A program made the translations under genes and the position numbers. Shown here piece after piece: positions 32,081-42,149 of a stretch of DNA of 64,000 nt; position 1 is the first letter of the stretch, and each line of letters begins with the position of its first letter. Below the pieces are notes generated by a model. It worked only from the letters and a program-made list of their open reading frames with translations, was not told where the DNA came from and did no database searches. The stretch is from Agapetus fuscipes (taxonomy: Eukaryota > Arthropoda > Insecta > Trichoptera > Glossosomatidae): contig OX637337.1 of the NCBI GenBank assembly GCA_951799405.1, positions 16,738,347-16,802,346 of the forward strand, in the 5' to 3' direction.

Positions 32081-32398
32081 TATACCAATACCTACTCTTA
32101 ATTAGTAATCATGGTAGGCAAGATCTGAATCAATGAGTTTTAAAGAGTAACTTGCCTACGAGTAGAAATGTCGTCAAGAGCAGAGAGTAGGCCTTTTGTT
32201 TTGATTGTAGGTATTGAAATGAAAACATGACGAAAACAATGAATTCACAACAAAATTATCTTGCAAGAACAATAATTAAAACAGCATTAACGAAATGTTC
32301 TTTTAATTACCAAAAAAGTAAAAATTAAATCCTTAATTAATCGTTATTAGACGTGCCTACATCTTATTTCAAAAGAACTATTTTTTGTAAATTTTTAT

Positions 32399-32491
32399 TT
32401 TCTAACGGATCTATGATTTTCTAACGGATCTATGATTTTCTAACGGATCTATGATTTTCTAACGGATCTATGATTTTCTAACGGATCTATA
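32399..32491. repeat. 19-bp tandem repeat, about 5 copies
   Basis: The unit CTAACGGATCTATGATTTT starts at 32402, 32421, 32440, 32459 and 32478. The last copy is partial and runs into a LINE 3'UTR. Related words (AACGGATC) occur at 31663 without repetition. Confidence 0.95.
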
Positions 32492-32950
32492 CGTTCGCGT
32501 TTACACACATGCATGTATAAGAACTAACAAAGTAAGATCTCAAATGAATACAAGCACAAGCATCTTTTGCCACCCCTACCTAGGAAAGGGGTAACATTGG
32601 GAAAGTGAACTAATTTATACAGTAGATAGGTATGCGTGGTTCGCGTCCCACGAACCTAAAAGTCAAGGAACGTTAGGTAAAAAAATATTTACGTATTTAT
32701 TCTATAATCCAAGTTGCAAAGATATATTTACATTCCAGAAATATATTAAATGCACGACCACAAGCAGACACGTTTAAGTTTGCGCTTACGCATGCTGCAT
32801 GTGTAATAACAAAATAAAATCTCAAATTAATATAACTCTGCCATTATTGTCACCCTTCCTTGGGATAGGGATGACGTTGGTACTGTGAATCAATTTTTAC
32901 AGTACGTATGAGTGGTCAGACTAATGCCATTCTCTAAGTCCTGAAACTTA
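32490..32950 (-). mobile_element. Two LINE 3'UTR copies in tandem
   Basis: 32490-32675 and 32700-32950 are both minus-strand 3'UTRs, head to tail. The second has its AGTTGCAAAGATATATTTAC end and the ACGCATGCTGCATGTGT palindrome. Confidence 0.75.
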
Positions 32951-33084
32951 AGGTAAAAATTACAACTAGGTACGTAATCTTATTGTTATGATTTTAGGGT
33001 CTAATAGTCTCCTAATTAAACACTAGTCTTCTTTTAGGATATTTATTTTATAGTTAAATTTATTTTTACACTTTTACATTTATT

Positions 33085-34080
33085 TAGCAAGATTTATATA
33101 TTAGATTATATATTAGATGGAAGGAGCATGTAGAAACAACTATTGAAAGACTAAGGAAAATTTACCATGTATTCCGCAAGATTAGAGATATTCTAGAGGT
33201 AAAAACTTTGAAATCTACCTATTTTGCGCTTGGACAGTCATTGATGCAGTATGGAATGGTCGGATGGGGCGGCACATTTAAAACAACACTCGAGCCTCTT
33301 AGGGTGGTGCAGAGAATGGTTATCAAAATAATGTTAAAGAAGCCTTTCGACTATTCCACATTGCAATTATATCATGACTTTCCGGTGCTAACAATTGACC
33401 AATTGTATAAGAGAGCGGCTCTCTACCAAGTTCATAAGGATTACTTTACCCACGGATATAATCCGGGGGATATTGTAATCCCGAGTGGTAGATCGCGTAG
33501 AGAGTCGCTTGTAATCAAAGTTCCTAGAAAGAATACAGCAACCGGCCAACATCACTACGATTATTTGGGTGTAAGGTGGTACAATGCACTTTTTTCCAGG
33601 TATAAGCATGATAAGCACGCAGATCCTAAGGCCATTAAGTACATGATCAGCAAATATTTGAAAGAGGTGTAAATAGTTGAGTGTTTATATTTATTTGGTT
33701 TTTCGGATATTATTCTTATCATTATTATTTTTGTTATTTTTTCATATATCTACATATGTGTATATATGTATAATTCCTATTTCTGTATTTTCTATTTAAA
33801 CATGTTACCTCTTTATGTTATTTTATTTTATTTTTTTGTCTTCCTGTTTTTGCTAAGTAAATGACTAAATGGTGTATATATTGTTTTTTTATGATTTTTA
33901 TCTATTAAGTGATTAATTTTAAGTTAAGATAAGTTGGAATCCTCCCCAAAACACAAGCTATGCTTACTTTGGGGAGTATTTATTGTAATTAGATTTTTAA
34001 AATTTATTTTTATTGTAATAGGTACTTTGTACATATTGATAAAAACAATAAAGACCTTATGAATATGAATTATGAATTAT
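33085..34080 (+). pseudogene. Non-LTR retrotransposon (Jockey/CR1-like), 5'-truncated
   Basis: Open from about 33118 to the stop at 33670. Translation gives WKEHVETTIERLRKIYHVFRK, then STYFALGQSLMQYGMVGWGG and LEPLRVVQRMVIKIML. This is the C-terminal region after the RT domain in insect non-LTR elements. It ends KYLKEV. The first ATG of the frame (33208) is internal. A 3'UTR of about 400 bp follows, with a hairpin CTCCCCAAA/TTTGGGGAG at 33942-33976, AATAAAG near 34050 and a (GAATTAT)-type end near 34060-34080. The frame has no stop inside, so the insertion is fairly recent. The clade call is tentative. Confidence 0.82.
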
Positions 34081-34540
34081 TTATTTCACAGATGGTTTGT
34101 GTTCACTTATGCTGTTAGTCTTTACAGGTATAAGGTCGAAAAAGAACTCTCCTCCTACAAGCTGTTCGCGCCCCAGCGATAGAAGCTTCTAGAGGTGAAT
34201 TGTGCCAGAAGCCTCTCGAAGCACATGACAGTCTAGTGACTTCTTTATATACTCAACAATCATTAATCCTACCCACCAATCTTATAAATAATTCCTATCA
34301 GCTTTTAATAAAACCTTTACTTATCTAAATATTTAAATTGCATATACTATTTAAATAACACTACCCTCCACCTAGACTGTTTCGTCCCGGGGCAGCCTTG
34401 ACCCTGTGTAGGTAAGGGCATGCTGATCCACGTTGACACCCTGTGGTCAGAAGAAGTGGCAGTCCACGGATTTCTCCCCACTGGCTCTCGGCTGCGCTTA
34501 CATAACATTATAATTACTTTTTTTTCCACTTCCATCCGCT
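34081..34540. other. Unassigned stretch
   Basis: Moderate GC at 34140-34230 and 34370-34500. The 62- and 65-codon frames at 34347-34617 show no domain. It could be part of an LTR element, but I see no paired ends. Confidence 0.4.
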
Positions 34541-34544
34541 CAAA

Positions 34545-34745
34545 ATCCTTGAAGGTTCAGGGATTCCCGCACCATAATCCTCCAGAACTCTCAGTCTCGT
34601 GCCGCTGCCCTCCATGATCCTCTTGCTCCCAGGACTTCGACGACAGCCTTGACATTGTCTGCCCACTGCACCCTGGGACGTCCTAGGGGTCTGACACCGA
34701 AGAAGACACCATCCAAAATATTTCTGATTATTGTGGAACCATCGG
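34545..34745 (-). pseudogene. LINE ORF end, family C
   Basis: The minus strand reads a WADNVKAVVEVLGARGSWRA-like segment and a later VREPLNLQG end. It parallels 10270-10440 and 42150-42230. Frameshifts are present. Confidence 0.6.
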
Positions 34746-34784
34746 CACCTTAAAAGTAAGAATTGAAATGGAAAATTGTATTAT

Positions 34785-35050
34785 TTATAATGAATAATAT
34801 CAGTATAATTGATTTGGTGAGACCTGTTTTTGGGTGAATCACACCTCAAGAGCCTTTTACGAGCTCAGTCGTCGCTATAGAAAGCGCCAATTCTCATGCA
34901 AGACCCAGTTCCTGTAGTGTTGGATGAACCTTTTGAAGACCGGTCTTCGGTAAAGGCACATGTATTTGTCAACCCAATGACGAGCTTATTTGAAAAAAAC
35001 GGACCCACGACCTTTCGATTACGAGTCCGAAGCGTTAACCACTTGATTTC
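34785..35050 (-). mobile_element. SINE B, near full length but with eroded head
   Basis: GATTTGGTGAGACCTG, AATCACACCTCAAGAG and TTTTACGAGCTCAGTCGTCG give the 3' end (minus strand). The head is near 34995-35045, with GACCTTTCGATTACGAGTCC and eroded boxes. Confidence 0.75.
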
Positions 35051-35168
35051 ATACGGTTTATCTTACTCGCTTACATATGTTTTTTTAAATATAATTAGGA
35101 CAAGAAACAGATCCACTACTTCCGGTGATTCTTAAATTGAAAAAAAAATAGATACCAGATGAGTTCTC

Positions 35169-35325
35169 TACCCCAAGTATAAAATATTGCGTTAAAACTG
35201 AAGCACAAAAATTAAAATCCTATGGTAACAATAATACTCAAAAGAGGTGCTGTTTTTGTTTCATTTTTTTTTTTTTGATAATACGCTGCCGTTCAGTTTA
35301 AACATTCAGTTTTATATTTGGGGTA
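35169..35325. mobile_element. Small MITE, family M2 copy
   Basis: TACCCCAAGTATAAAATATT at the left and CAGTTTTATATTTGGGGTA at the right are inverted repeats. Length 157 bp. The centre is diverged from the 30412 copy. Confidence 0.7.
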
Positions 35326-35792
35326 TTGACAGTGGCGTAGCTTGCGGGAGGACGAAAGGGTCAACATCGAAGGGGTCATCATTCTTTTTGTAAAAGTGTG
35401 TTCCCAAAAATTTATGAGTTCTTCAATTAAAAACATAGTAATAGGTTATACCTACCTAAAATCCAAAATTACCATTTATTCCGTCAGAAATATCCCTATT
35501 CATTAACGTTTACCATTTTTACTTATTTTTTAAGGGGGTTTCTCCGTGGAGTATAAAAATCGTTAATGTTTTCAAATGAAAAGATTTTCTAGAAATAAGA
35601 ATAGACAACGCACATATTGGAAAATATAATTAATTTATCGGTGGGAACACGTCACACCTCTACGTCTCTACGTGACTACGATCGGTAGCATTGGTTTGCC
35701 TTTTCCCTAGTAACCCAACCGTGTGGTATTACAATTCTGTTGTCTTTGGATTATTTCCAAATCCATCTCTGCCATCCATCACTTCGATTGCG

Positions 35793-35910
35793 TAAATCTA
35801 AAAAAAATATGAAAATTAAATCACTCTTTACGAGTGCCCTGGTATATTCCATAACTTTTCGATTTAAACAATCAAGGTGAGATTGACGCAATGTTGTATG
35901 CCTGGAGTAC
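35793..35910. mobile_element. Small MITE, family M2 fragment
   Basis: AATCACTCTTTACGAGTGCC and ATTGACGCAATGTTGTATGC match the centre and right arm of M2. The left arm is lost. Confidence 0.65.
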
Positions 35911-36137
35911 TGATGATATTTATATTAGAAACAACTCCCTGTGATGTAGAGTTGTCGATTAGCGTTGCTATATAAGTGAATAGTTGTCTTTGGGTGTCGA
36001 CATATCCTCGTAGGGAATTGAAGTGTTAGCTACGCAACTGTGTTCTGATGATATTAATATTAGAAACAACTCCGTGTGATGCGGAGTTGTCGATTAGTGT
36101 TACTACATAAGTGAATAGTTGTCTCTGGGCGGTGTAG
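35911..36137. repeat. Tandem duplication, 135-bp period
   Basis: TGATGATATT at 35911 begins a ~92-bp block repeated from 36046 with about ten differences. Each block has a small hairpin ACAACTC/GAGTTGT. The spacer between blocks is 43 bp. It starts right at the end of an M2 fragment. Confidence 0.85.
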
Positions 36138-36519
36138 ATGTAATTATCTACAAAAACAATCTAATAGATGACATCCGGTAGCCGCACACGGTGTTGCTAT
36201 AGACACCTGAGGGAAGAAATAATATTGCTTGATATCATTTCTTCATATGTTATTAATTTGTGGAACAACACTATGCATGGGTTGGAAAATGGCAGTTAAT
36301 CTTCAACATTGGTGGCTTCTTCTTCTTTTCCCAAATGGGATGATCAGAAGAACTCCTGTGATGCAGAAGACTAGCTACTCTTCCATATATTGGGTGGTTG
36401 GCCTAGTGGACGCTGGCCGTCTGGTATTTCGTGTGCAACGACTCGGATTAATCTTTCCTCACTCTTCGGTCTACATAGTCCATTTCCAACTCCATCTGAC
36501 GATATCTTCAGACGTTGTT
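36138..36519. other. Unassigned stretch
   Basis: The 99-codon frame at 36229-36528 shows no domain and no start context worth noting. Nothing else recognised. Confidence 0.4.
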
Positions 36520-36560
36520 GTCGGCTAAATCTTTGCAGCTTAGATTTAGATTTAGATTTA
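36520..36560 (+). mobile_element. LINE end with UTR deleted
   Basis: TTGTTGTCGGCTAAATCTTT joins a possible ORF-end word to the TTTGCAGCTTAGATTTAG tail, (ATTTAG)n. The whole 3'UTR is missing. Confidence 0.5.
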
Positions 36561-36634
36561 GAAATAGTTTTTCTTTTTTTTCATTCCTTGTATGTTATTA
36601 CTGTACATCAGTCAATTTAAATTATCACTTTTGT

Positions 36635-36695
36635 TCATGCTCAAAACCTTCTGATTACGATTCCGTAGCGTTAACCGCTAGACTACGAACTGTTC
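36635..36695 (-). mobile_element. SINE B-like tRNA head
   Basis: The minus strand reads GTTCGTAGTCTAGCGGTTAA (A-box region), then ACGGAATCGTAATCAGAAGG. The B box is lost. Confidence 0.55.
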
Positions 36696-36929
36696 AACAC
36701 TAATTGCTCTATTAAAGTTGTTGAATTCAAATCAATTTTATTCATCGGTTACCTACAGCAGAGAGGTCTAGAAAACTCTATCAATTCAACCACAAGCATG
36801 ATTCTCTCACTCTATCCCATCAAATGTGTGGTGCGAAGTAATGTTACTTTAGGCTGTGGTCTGACACATTAAAGGAATAGAGGCCAAAGAATGTTATTAA
36901 AGGTGAAACGACGATGGCGATACTGTGAA

Positions 36930-37018
36930 ACCAGAAGCTCCAGCTCCTACTGACTACGGCAACACATCCTGGCAAGCAACTCTCCAGTGTTACCAGCCGG
37001 CCATGTAAGCCTTAAACT
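36930..37018 (+). repeat. AGCTCC repeat copy
   Basis: AGAAGCTCCAGCTCC, CGGCAACACATCCTGG, AAGCAACTCTCCAG and GGCCATGTAAGCCTTAAACT follow in order. It is broken by the MITE at 37019. Confidence 0.65.
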
Positions 37019-37400
37019 CTGTACCTTAGAGCATAAACAACGGTAGTCAAATTTAGTAAAATGTGCAGGAGACGAGTTTTAGTGAAAATGTGCACTTTTA
37101 TAAAACCATCATAACTTCTAAACTAAACGAGATATTTTTGATCTGTAAAAACTGTTTATCTTCTTTTATCGATATTTATTTAATGTAAAGTAATGTGAAC
37201 AACGTAACTGGAACTTCCGTGGTTTATGCTCGCATTTATATTTGCATCCCATATTTATTACACTTGATATCTCAGTAACTATGAGTCCGAGGACTCCAAT
37301 ATTTTTACCACTTATAGAACAGGTACTTATAATAATTTCTGCATCATTAACTCAAAAACGCAAAAAAGTGGACTTCCGTTCTTTATGCTCTAAGGTACAG
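37019..37400. mobile_element. MITE with 4-bp target duplication, family M3
   Basis: CTGTACCTTAGAGCATAAAC at the left is mirrored by the right end ...TTTATGCTCTAAGGTACAG. AACT occurs directly on both sides (37015-37018 and 37401-37404). Length 382 bp; no transposase. Only one copy is in the window. Confidence 0.85.
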
Positions 37401-37614
37401 AACTCATATTCAATAAAAAATAAAACCAACTTTGTTTAAGATTACTTTGAGTATATTAAGCTTTACGATCGGTTTTGCAAGCAAACCATTTTCATAATCA
37501 GATGACGCAGTAATTAATAAATGGTCCAGATACGGAACCAGTCATTAAGGGTGTGATCATGTGAGAGTGTGAGGGAGGAGGGGGATGCAGGCCGGCCATG
37601 TGTCAGGATAGTAT

Positions 37615-37936
37615 TGTTACAAACTATGAGTTTGTGTGTACGTGTATCTAGGTACGTGTGCCTAAGCACGATGGTGTGCGTCGAGAAATTTGGAAGTATT
37701 TCGAAAAATCAATTATAGAAGCATGTGGAATAATCTAGATTCTAGAACATCCAAGAATCGTCTCTTTTGTATCTATATATACGAGCCGCAATGGTGCGGA
37801 GAACCAGGATGCTTGAAAAATTGTGACGCGAAGTCAATAAAGCTAGAGAAGTACTGTGTAACCGTATATTGTGCAAAATAAATCCTGTTAAATAAATAAA
37901 TCGCAGTATAATTAAAATTGAATTAAAATCATAACA
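37615..37936 (+). mobile_element. Possible solo LTR
   Basis: The segment starts TGTTACAAACTATGAG and ends AAAATCATAACA, the same TGTTAC/ATAACA termini as the solo LTR at 40542. It has a TATATATAC box near 37778 and AATAAA near 37877. The flanking 4 bp do not match (GTAT and GGAG), so the ends or the call may be wrong. The 63-codon frame inside is probably not coding. Confidence 0.45.
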
Positions 37937-38061
37937 GGAGCATCTGTGGGTGTGTGATTATTTCTTAGGAATCGCTTCCTCTGAAATATGGGCAACAAAA
38001 GGGATATATTGGGTACCAGGATGTTATTGATTATTTCCTGGCTAGTACAACAAGCCTTTCC

Positions 38062-38365
38062 AAGAGGATGGCGACCAGCAGAGCCAAATGGCTAGCACAA
38101 AATGGCACTGCCTTTACAAGAGGATGGCAACCAGCAGAGACAAATGGCTAGCACAAAATGGCACTGCCTTTACAAGAGGATGGCAACCAGCAGAGACAAA
38201 TGGCTAGCACAAAATGGCACTGCCTTTACAAGAGGATGACAACCAGCAGAGACAAATGGCTAGCACAAAATGGCACTGCCTTTACAAGAGGATGGCAACC
38301 AGCAGAGACAAATGGCTAGCACAAAATGGCATTGCCTTTAGAAGGTGATGATGATAATGATAGTT
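38062..38365 (+). repeat. 56-bp tandem repeat inside a LINE end, 5 copies
   Basis: Units start (AAGAGGATGG) at 38062, 38118, 38174, 38230 and 38286, with only a few substitutions. The unit encodes the QEDGNQQRQMA-type phrase of a LINE ORF end. A (GAT)n-like tail, GATGATGATAATGATAG, follows at 38346-38362. So a LINE 3' end has amplified in place. Confidence 0.92.
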
Positions 38366-38509
38366 ATAGATCCAACACAAATATAATAATTGCTGTTTCT
38401 CTACGTCATCAGGTGTGGCATGTTCACGATGAGCGGCGGTAGATGCTTCGACTACCGCGGAGTATAACACTATCAAAATATGGAAGCAGTGGCGTGCGGA
38501 GAAGTTTTT

Positions 38510-38575
38510 TTTAAATAGAATTGTAAAGAGGAATTCAGTTTACCAACCTTGTTTTGCCCGACCAGAAATTTATAA
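38510..38575 (-). mobile_element. SINE C 3' fragment
   Basis: AATTGTAAAGAGGAATTCAG and TTTTGCCCGACCAG match 26320-26390. Confidence 0.5.
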
Positions 38576-38579
38576 AGAT

Positions 38580-39015
38580 AATTCATAAATATTTATTATT
38601 AATTAATAATTACCTACCCAATGACATATTATGTTGAATAAAGGTTAAAGTGATCGTCAATAGGACACGACCCAACAAAAACGTAAATTCGAGTTCCAAA
38701 TCCTTATGCGCTCGACTATAGCGTCAAATAATTAAATGAATAAAAAAAGTTAAAGGTATTTAATGGAAATGGAGCAAAGAGGATATCTTGAGTGGTTCTT
38801 TCCCATTATATGTCTATTTTTATCACCGCAAACGCAACTAAGCAGCATAAATAAAGTAACATTTTACCGTGCTGTCTCAGAAAGCATGTGAGGTGTGGAA
38901 CCTATTCACTTGGAATTCACATTTAGTCAGATTTAATGTAAAGGCTGAGTAAATATTTTTCCGGTATTTTGAATAACTTTGGTTTGATAAGCATTGACTA
39001 ATCTTTGATTAAAAG
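38580..39015. other. Unassigned AT-rich stretch
   Basis: Possible SINE A trace near 38890-38985 (CCTATTCACTTG and AAGGCTGAGTAAATATTTTT). Otherwise nothing. Confidence 0.35.
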
Positions 39016-39190
39016 ATTGGTACCTACGAGATGACCTCCATGGTGTAAAAATTTGGTTTCCCCCGGTTTCAGGGAAATGGGGAAGGAGTTGCAAGGTTTA
39101 TTGTCATGTGAAGTGTGGTTTATTTTATAAGTACACATGCTGCATGCAAAGGCGTGAACTTACACGTGTGTGCCTCTGGACATGCATTAA

Positions 39191-40068
39191 GGGCCTGTTG
39201 CACCAAGCTCCAATCAATATTTTTTTTTTTTTTTTTTTTTTTAGTTCTTTATTGAAATAATATAACATATTATATTTCCCAGGAGTTACATAAACTCATT
39301 TGGGACTTTGGACTTATACTCTTACATAATACTTAAAACTAGCCATACAATATAATTCAACAAATATTAATAAAATAACAATATGAAGCAAACAAAGACA
39401 GAAGAGAATTAGCGTCTCATACCCAAAATAAAACAAAATCATCTCACTGGTACAGCATCATTGTAAAAATAATCTAAGAAAAAAGCCTTTATTGCATCAT
39501 TTTGTTGTTTATTTTTCATACCCCTCTTTATTTTTATCGGAAGTCCATTGTATAGGGACTGTGCAACATTTGAAAGAGACCTCCTTCCAAACTTTGTCGA
39601 TCGAAAACCTTTAATATGTAGATTTTCTGAGCTTCGAGTATTATAATTATGAAAATCATTATTATAATGGTACTCTAAATTAGTGTGAATTGAGGATTTT
39701 AGAATTTTAATAATGGTGACAGTGACGTCGTACAATGGTAGGACCTTGAATGGAAGAAAATTGCTCTGTCGATAAATATCCTTCACGCATGTATCCCATG
39801 GTATGCCAAGAATGTTCCTCAAAGCTCTGTTTTGCACAACTTGTTTGATCACTAATTTGATTGACACATTCAATTTGATTGCTTAATTCTGGTAAGGACC
39901 TCGGTTAAATATTTCTCGAAAGTTGGTAATAGTATTATGGAATTTGAACAGGAAAGATGATGTAGGTACATAAGCTGACTGACGTCAATGCAACCGAATT
40001 TTGATTTGATAGGAGAAATCACATTAAATTTAGATTTTTGTCTGATTGGAGTTTGGTGCAACAGGCCC
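39191..40068. mobile_element. PIF/Harbinger-like non-autonomous element
   Basis: Both ends carry the 26-bp inverted repeat beginning GGGCCTGTTGCACCAA, with one mismatch. TAA is duplicated at 39188-39190 and 40069-40071. A 3-bp TWA duplication and these ends fit PIF/Harbinger; the superfamily call is inference. Between the inverted repeats there is almost only a reverse-transcriptase tail with a poly-T run, so the element has no transposase. Confidence 0.88.
39220..40042 (-). pseudogene. Non-LTR reverse-transcriptase tail with poly(A)
   Basis: The minus strand encodes a 144-codon frame (39439-39873): VQNRALRNILGIPWDT, FKVLPLYDVTVTIIKILKS, then HNYNTRSSENLHIKGFRSTK and FGRRSLSNVAQSLYNGLP. This order is usual after the RT domain of insect non-LTR elements. 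A second frame upstream (39870-40061) is offset by one base and may be its broken continuation. The 3'UTR ends in 23 T on the plus strand (39220-39242), the poly(A) of a reverse-transcribed copy. It fills the Harbinger-like element. Confidence 0.85.
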
Positions 40069-40177
40069 TAAATATAAGCCTTAAATGTCTTATTTATGCA
40101 ATTTAGATAGATACCTCTTTAACAAAAAAACTTGTTGATAACGTAAAAAAGAAATGAATATTTGAATGTCAGGTAGT

Positions 40178-40385
40178 TATGTCTGGCTCCCCGCCCTTGG
40201 TGTGAGGGGCAGCAGCAGTGGCCTCCGGACCGCCTCTCTCTTGGGGTCTGGTCCCACAGACCGGCGCGGCAACATGAGAGCCGCCTAATGACAGGGCGGC
40301 GCGCCAGATTATAGGCCAGGCTGCCGAGCCACGCGCAACACGCCGGCCTCTCAGACCCGCAACAACAGATCCCAAAAGTGTCCAT
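40178..40385. other. GC-rich island of unknown origin
   Basis: About 200 bp much richer in G and C than the rest of the window, with several CpG (GGCGGCGCGCCAG, GCCACGCGCAACACGCCGG). Two minus-strand frames (88 and 68 codons) overlap it, with no recognised domain. It could be a promoter island, the 5' region of an unknown element, or an exon remnant. Confidence 0.5.
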
Positions 40386-40481
40386 TCAAAACTTGGAAAA
40401 CAATTCGGTGCGTGTGTCTGGAGACTTCTGGTACATCCTAGAACTTGCTTGTATGTGTGTGTGTGAAGAATCTAGATACCT

Positions 40482-41129
40482 GGGTTGGAAGTCTCATCAC
40501 CACGGTAATTCTTACCTACCGTATATCGGTAATATTTGTATTGTTACGAAATTAGGGTTCAATTGTCTTCAAATTAAAAATACACAGGTCTTCTTCAATA
40601 GTTATTTATTTTACACAGTTACAAAATTTATTTTCACACTACTTTCTCGATTATTCTACTTGGTTTCGGTTCACTGATCAGATGGCTTCGATGTGTTTGT
40701 TGGTCGCTATGATACTGGCTCGCTCTGCAGGCCATTCGCACCTTTATACTCTTCAGAGCAGTATGATCCAGAACTAAAGTCGCCAGACGGTTCCAGAGTA
40801 ATTATTACTTCTCGACGCTTCACGTACTACCTAGAGATACAACCAAAATCCTACCTACAAATGTAACACAGTATTCCTATAATTATAACAAATACCTACT
40901 TAGCCTAGAGAATTCTACACTTATACATAATTATCGATCTTACCTACCAATACTTTTGAGGATTCTTATAACTATAACTATCCATACTTATTTCAATATT
41001 TATATTTACATAACAGTATGAAGACCTGTCAATCCAAGATGACCGTAGGTGAACAGTTGATTTGTTTTCATACAAATATTACCAATGTTCGGTAGGTAAG
41101 AATTACCGTGGTGATGAGATTTCCAGCCC
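40482..41129. mobile_element. MITE family M1, split by a solo LTR
   Basis: GGGTTGGAAGTCTCATCACC at the left mirrors GGTGATGAGATTTCCAGCCC at the right. Without the LTR it is about 170 bp, shorter than the 1012 copy because the middle is deleted. Confidence 0.88.
40542..41015. mobile_element. Solo LTR (Gypsy-like) with 4-bp target duplication
   Basis: 474 bp start TGTTACGAAATTAGGG and end TTTACATAACA. GTAT is duplicated at 40538-40541 and 41016-41019. The unoccupied site, ATTTGTATGAAAACCTGTC, is visible in the M1 copy at about 1064-1082. No internal retroviral-type genes are present, so the two LTRs of the original insertion have recombined. TG...CA ends and a 4-bp duplication fit Gypsy-type elements. 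Confidence 0.9.
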
Positions 41130-41257
41130 ATCTTCAGCGCTTGTATTTAGGGTGAACTTTTTTTAGGGCATTCAATAGTAGTCGTTCATCAGAGAGCGAA
41201 GTATTTTTTATTCGTGAAAAATGCGTTTTACCTAAATTTAATAAAATAATAAATAGT

Positions 41258-41553
41258 CCGGTAGATAGCTCGGTTGCTAGGACGCTTGTGTCCCATACCA
41301 GAAGGCTAAGGTTTCATACCCGCAAAGGGTGTCTTATTAACTCATTTCAAGCCCAAAATAAAATACCGGCTAGGTTTATTCAGTCTTCACAAGAAATGAA
41401 AACCAGCCCCCATGGGAGCTGGGAAACTGAAGTGGTTTGCTTTAGGTCGGCCACTAAAGCTTTGCAAATAAATAAATTCCACACGCCACATGCGACGCCG
41501 TCTTGAATAATGCGGTAAGACGTTGTGTAATATGTGTAGTTTCTTTGCGTTTG
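41258..41553 (+). mobile_element. SINE A, full length
   Basis: CCGGTAGATAGCTCGGTTGC (A-box region), GGTTTCATACCCG (B-box region, eroded) and AGAAATGAAAACCAGCCCCC are present. CACGCCACATGCGACGCC and a GTGTAGTTTCTTTGCG end complete it. About 296 bp, the same as 29667-29962. Confidence 0.85.
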
Positions 41554-41559
41554 CGGATT

Positions 41560-42145
41560 CAATATGGAAAATCAGATAAAAAATTACCGAGGAAATTTTT
41601 TTCTGAAGCTCAAATTCATTTCAGATCAGTTTGAATCGAACCTAGGAACTTTGTTTTGTAATAAATTAAGTACGGTAACAACTTTTTTCTTATGGTGAGA
41701 TCGCTTGTTGGTTTGTGACCTGATAACGCCAAATTTGTCTTTGAAATCTAAAAATTAAATAAAATGATGGGGAAAGTTTGAGGAGGCGTGTTTTGTAGCA
41801 GATCGTCCACGGCTTATAATTCAGTAGTCCATTTGTCGTGGACGAATCATCGGCTTGATCAAGAACCAATCCCATCTGCGCATGCTCAGTAATATAATAT
41901 ACTCTCTCACAATCGTTCTCTCATACTTTATCATTACAGGTGTATCTGTTTCCTTAATTCATTTCTCTACTACACTAGGGGCAAAGTAATCGAGGGTCGT
42001 GACCACCAGCTGACCTGTAATAAAACTATTTTTCTGTTGTTCTCTTAAAATGGTGTGCTAACACTCCGAAAGTGCCCGAGATATTTAAATCAACTCGTGA
42101 AAAAAAAAACTTTGTTTTATTCATTTTTCTTTTCATCAATCTTTC
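41560..42145. other. Unassigned stretch
   Basis: Contains a small hairpin CGTCCACG/CGTGGACG at about 41808-41848 and a phrase shared with 11670-11700 at 42060-42100. No gene. Confidence 0.4.
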
Positions 42146-42149
42146 TCCG

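Larger units (their letters stand above)
39020..40115 (+). mobile_element. LINE 3'UTR interrupted by a Harbinger-like element
   Basis: 39020-39190 and 40072-40115 are the two halves of one plus-strand 3'UTR. The split falls between GGACATGCATTAA and ATATAAGCCTTAAATG. An unsplit equivalent, GCATTAAATATAAGCC, is at 55453-55468, so the insertion site can be read to the base. Confidence 0.85.

Noticed and set aside
34081..34540. LTR or gene exon
   Set aside because: Composition is somewhat higher in GC, but there are no paired LTR ends, target duplication or recognisable protein.
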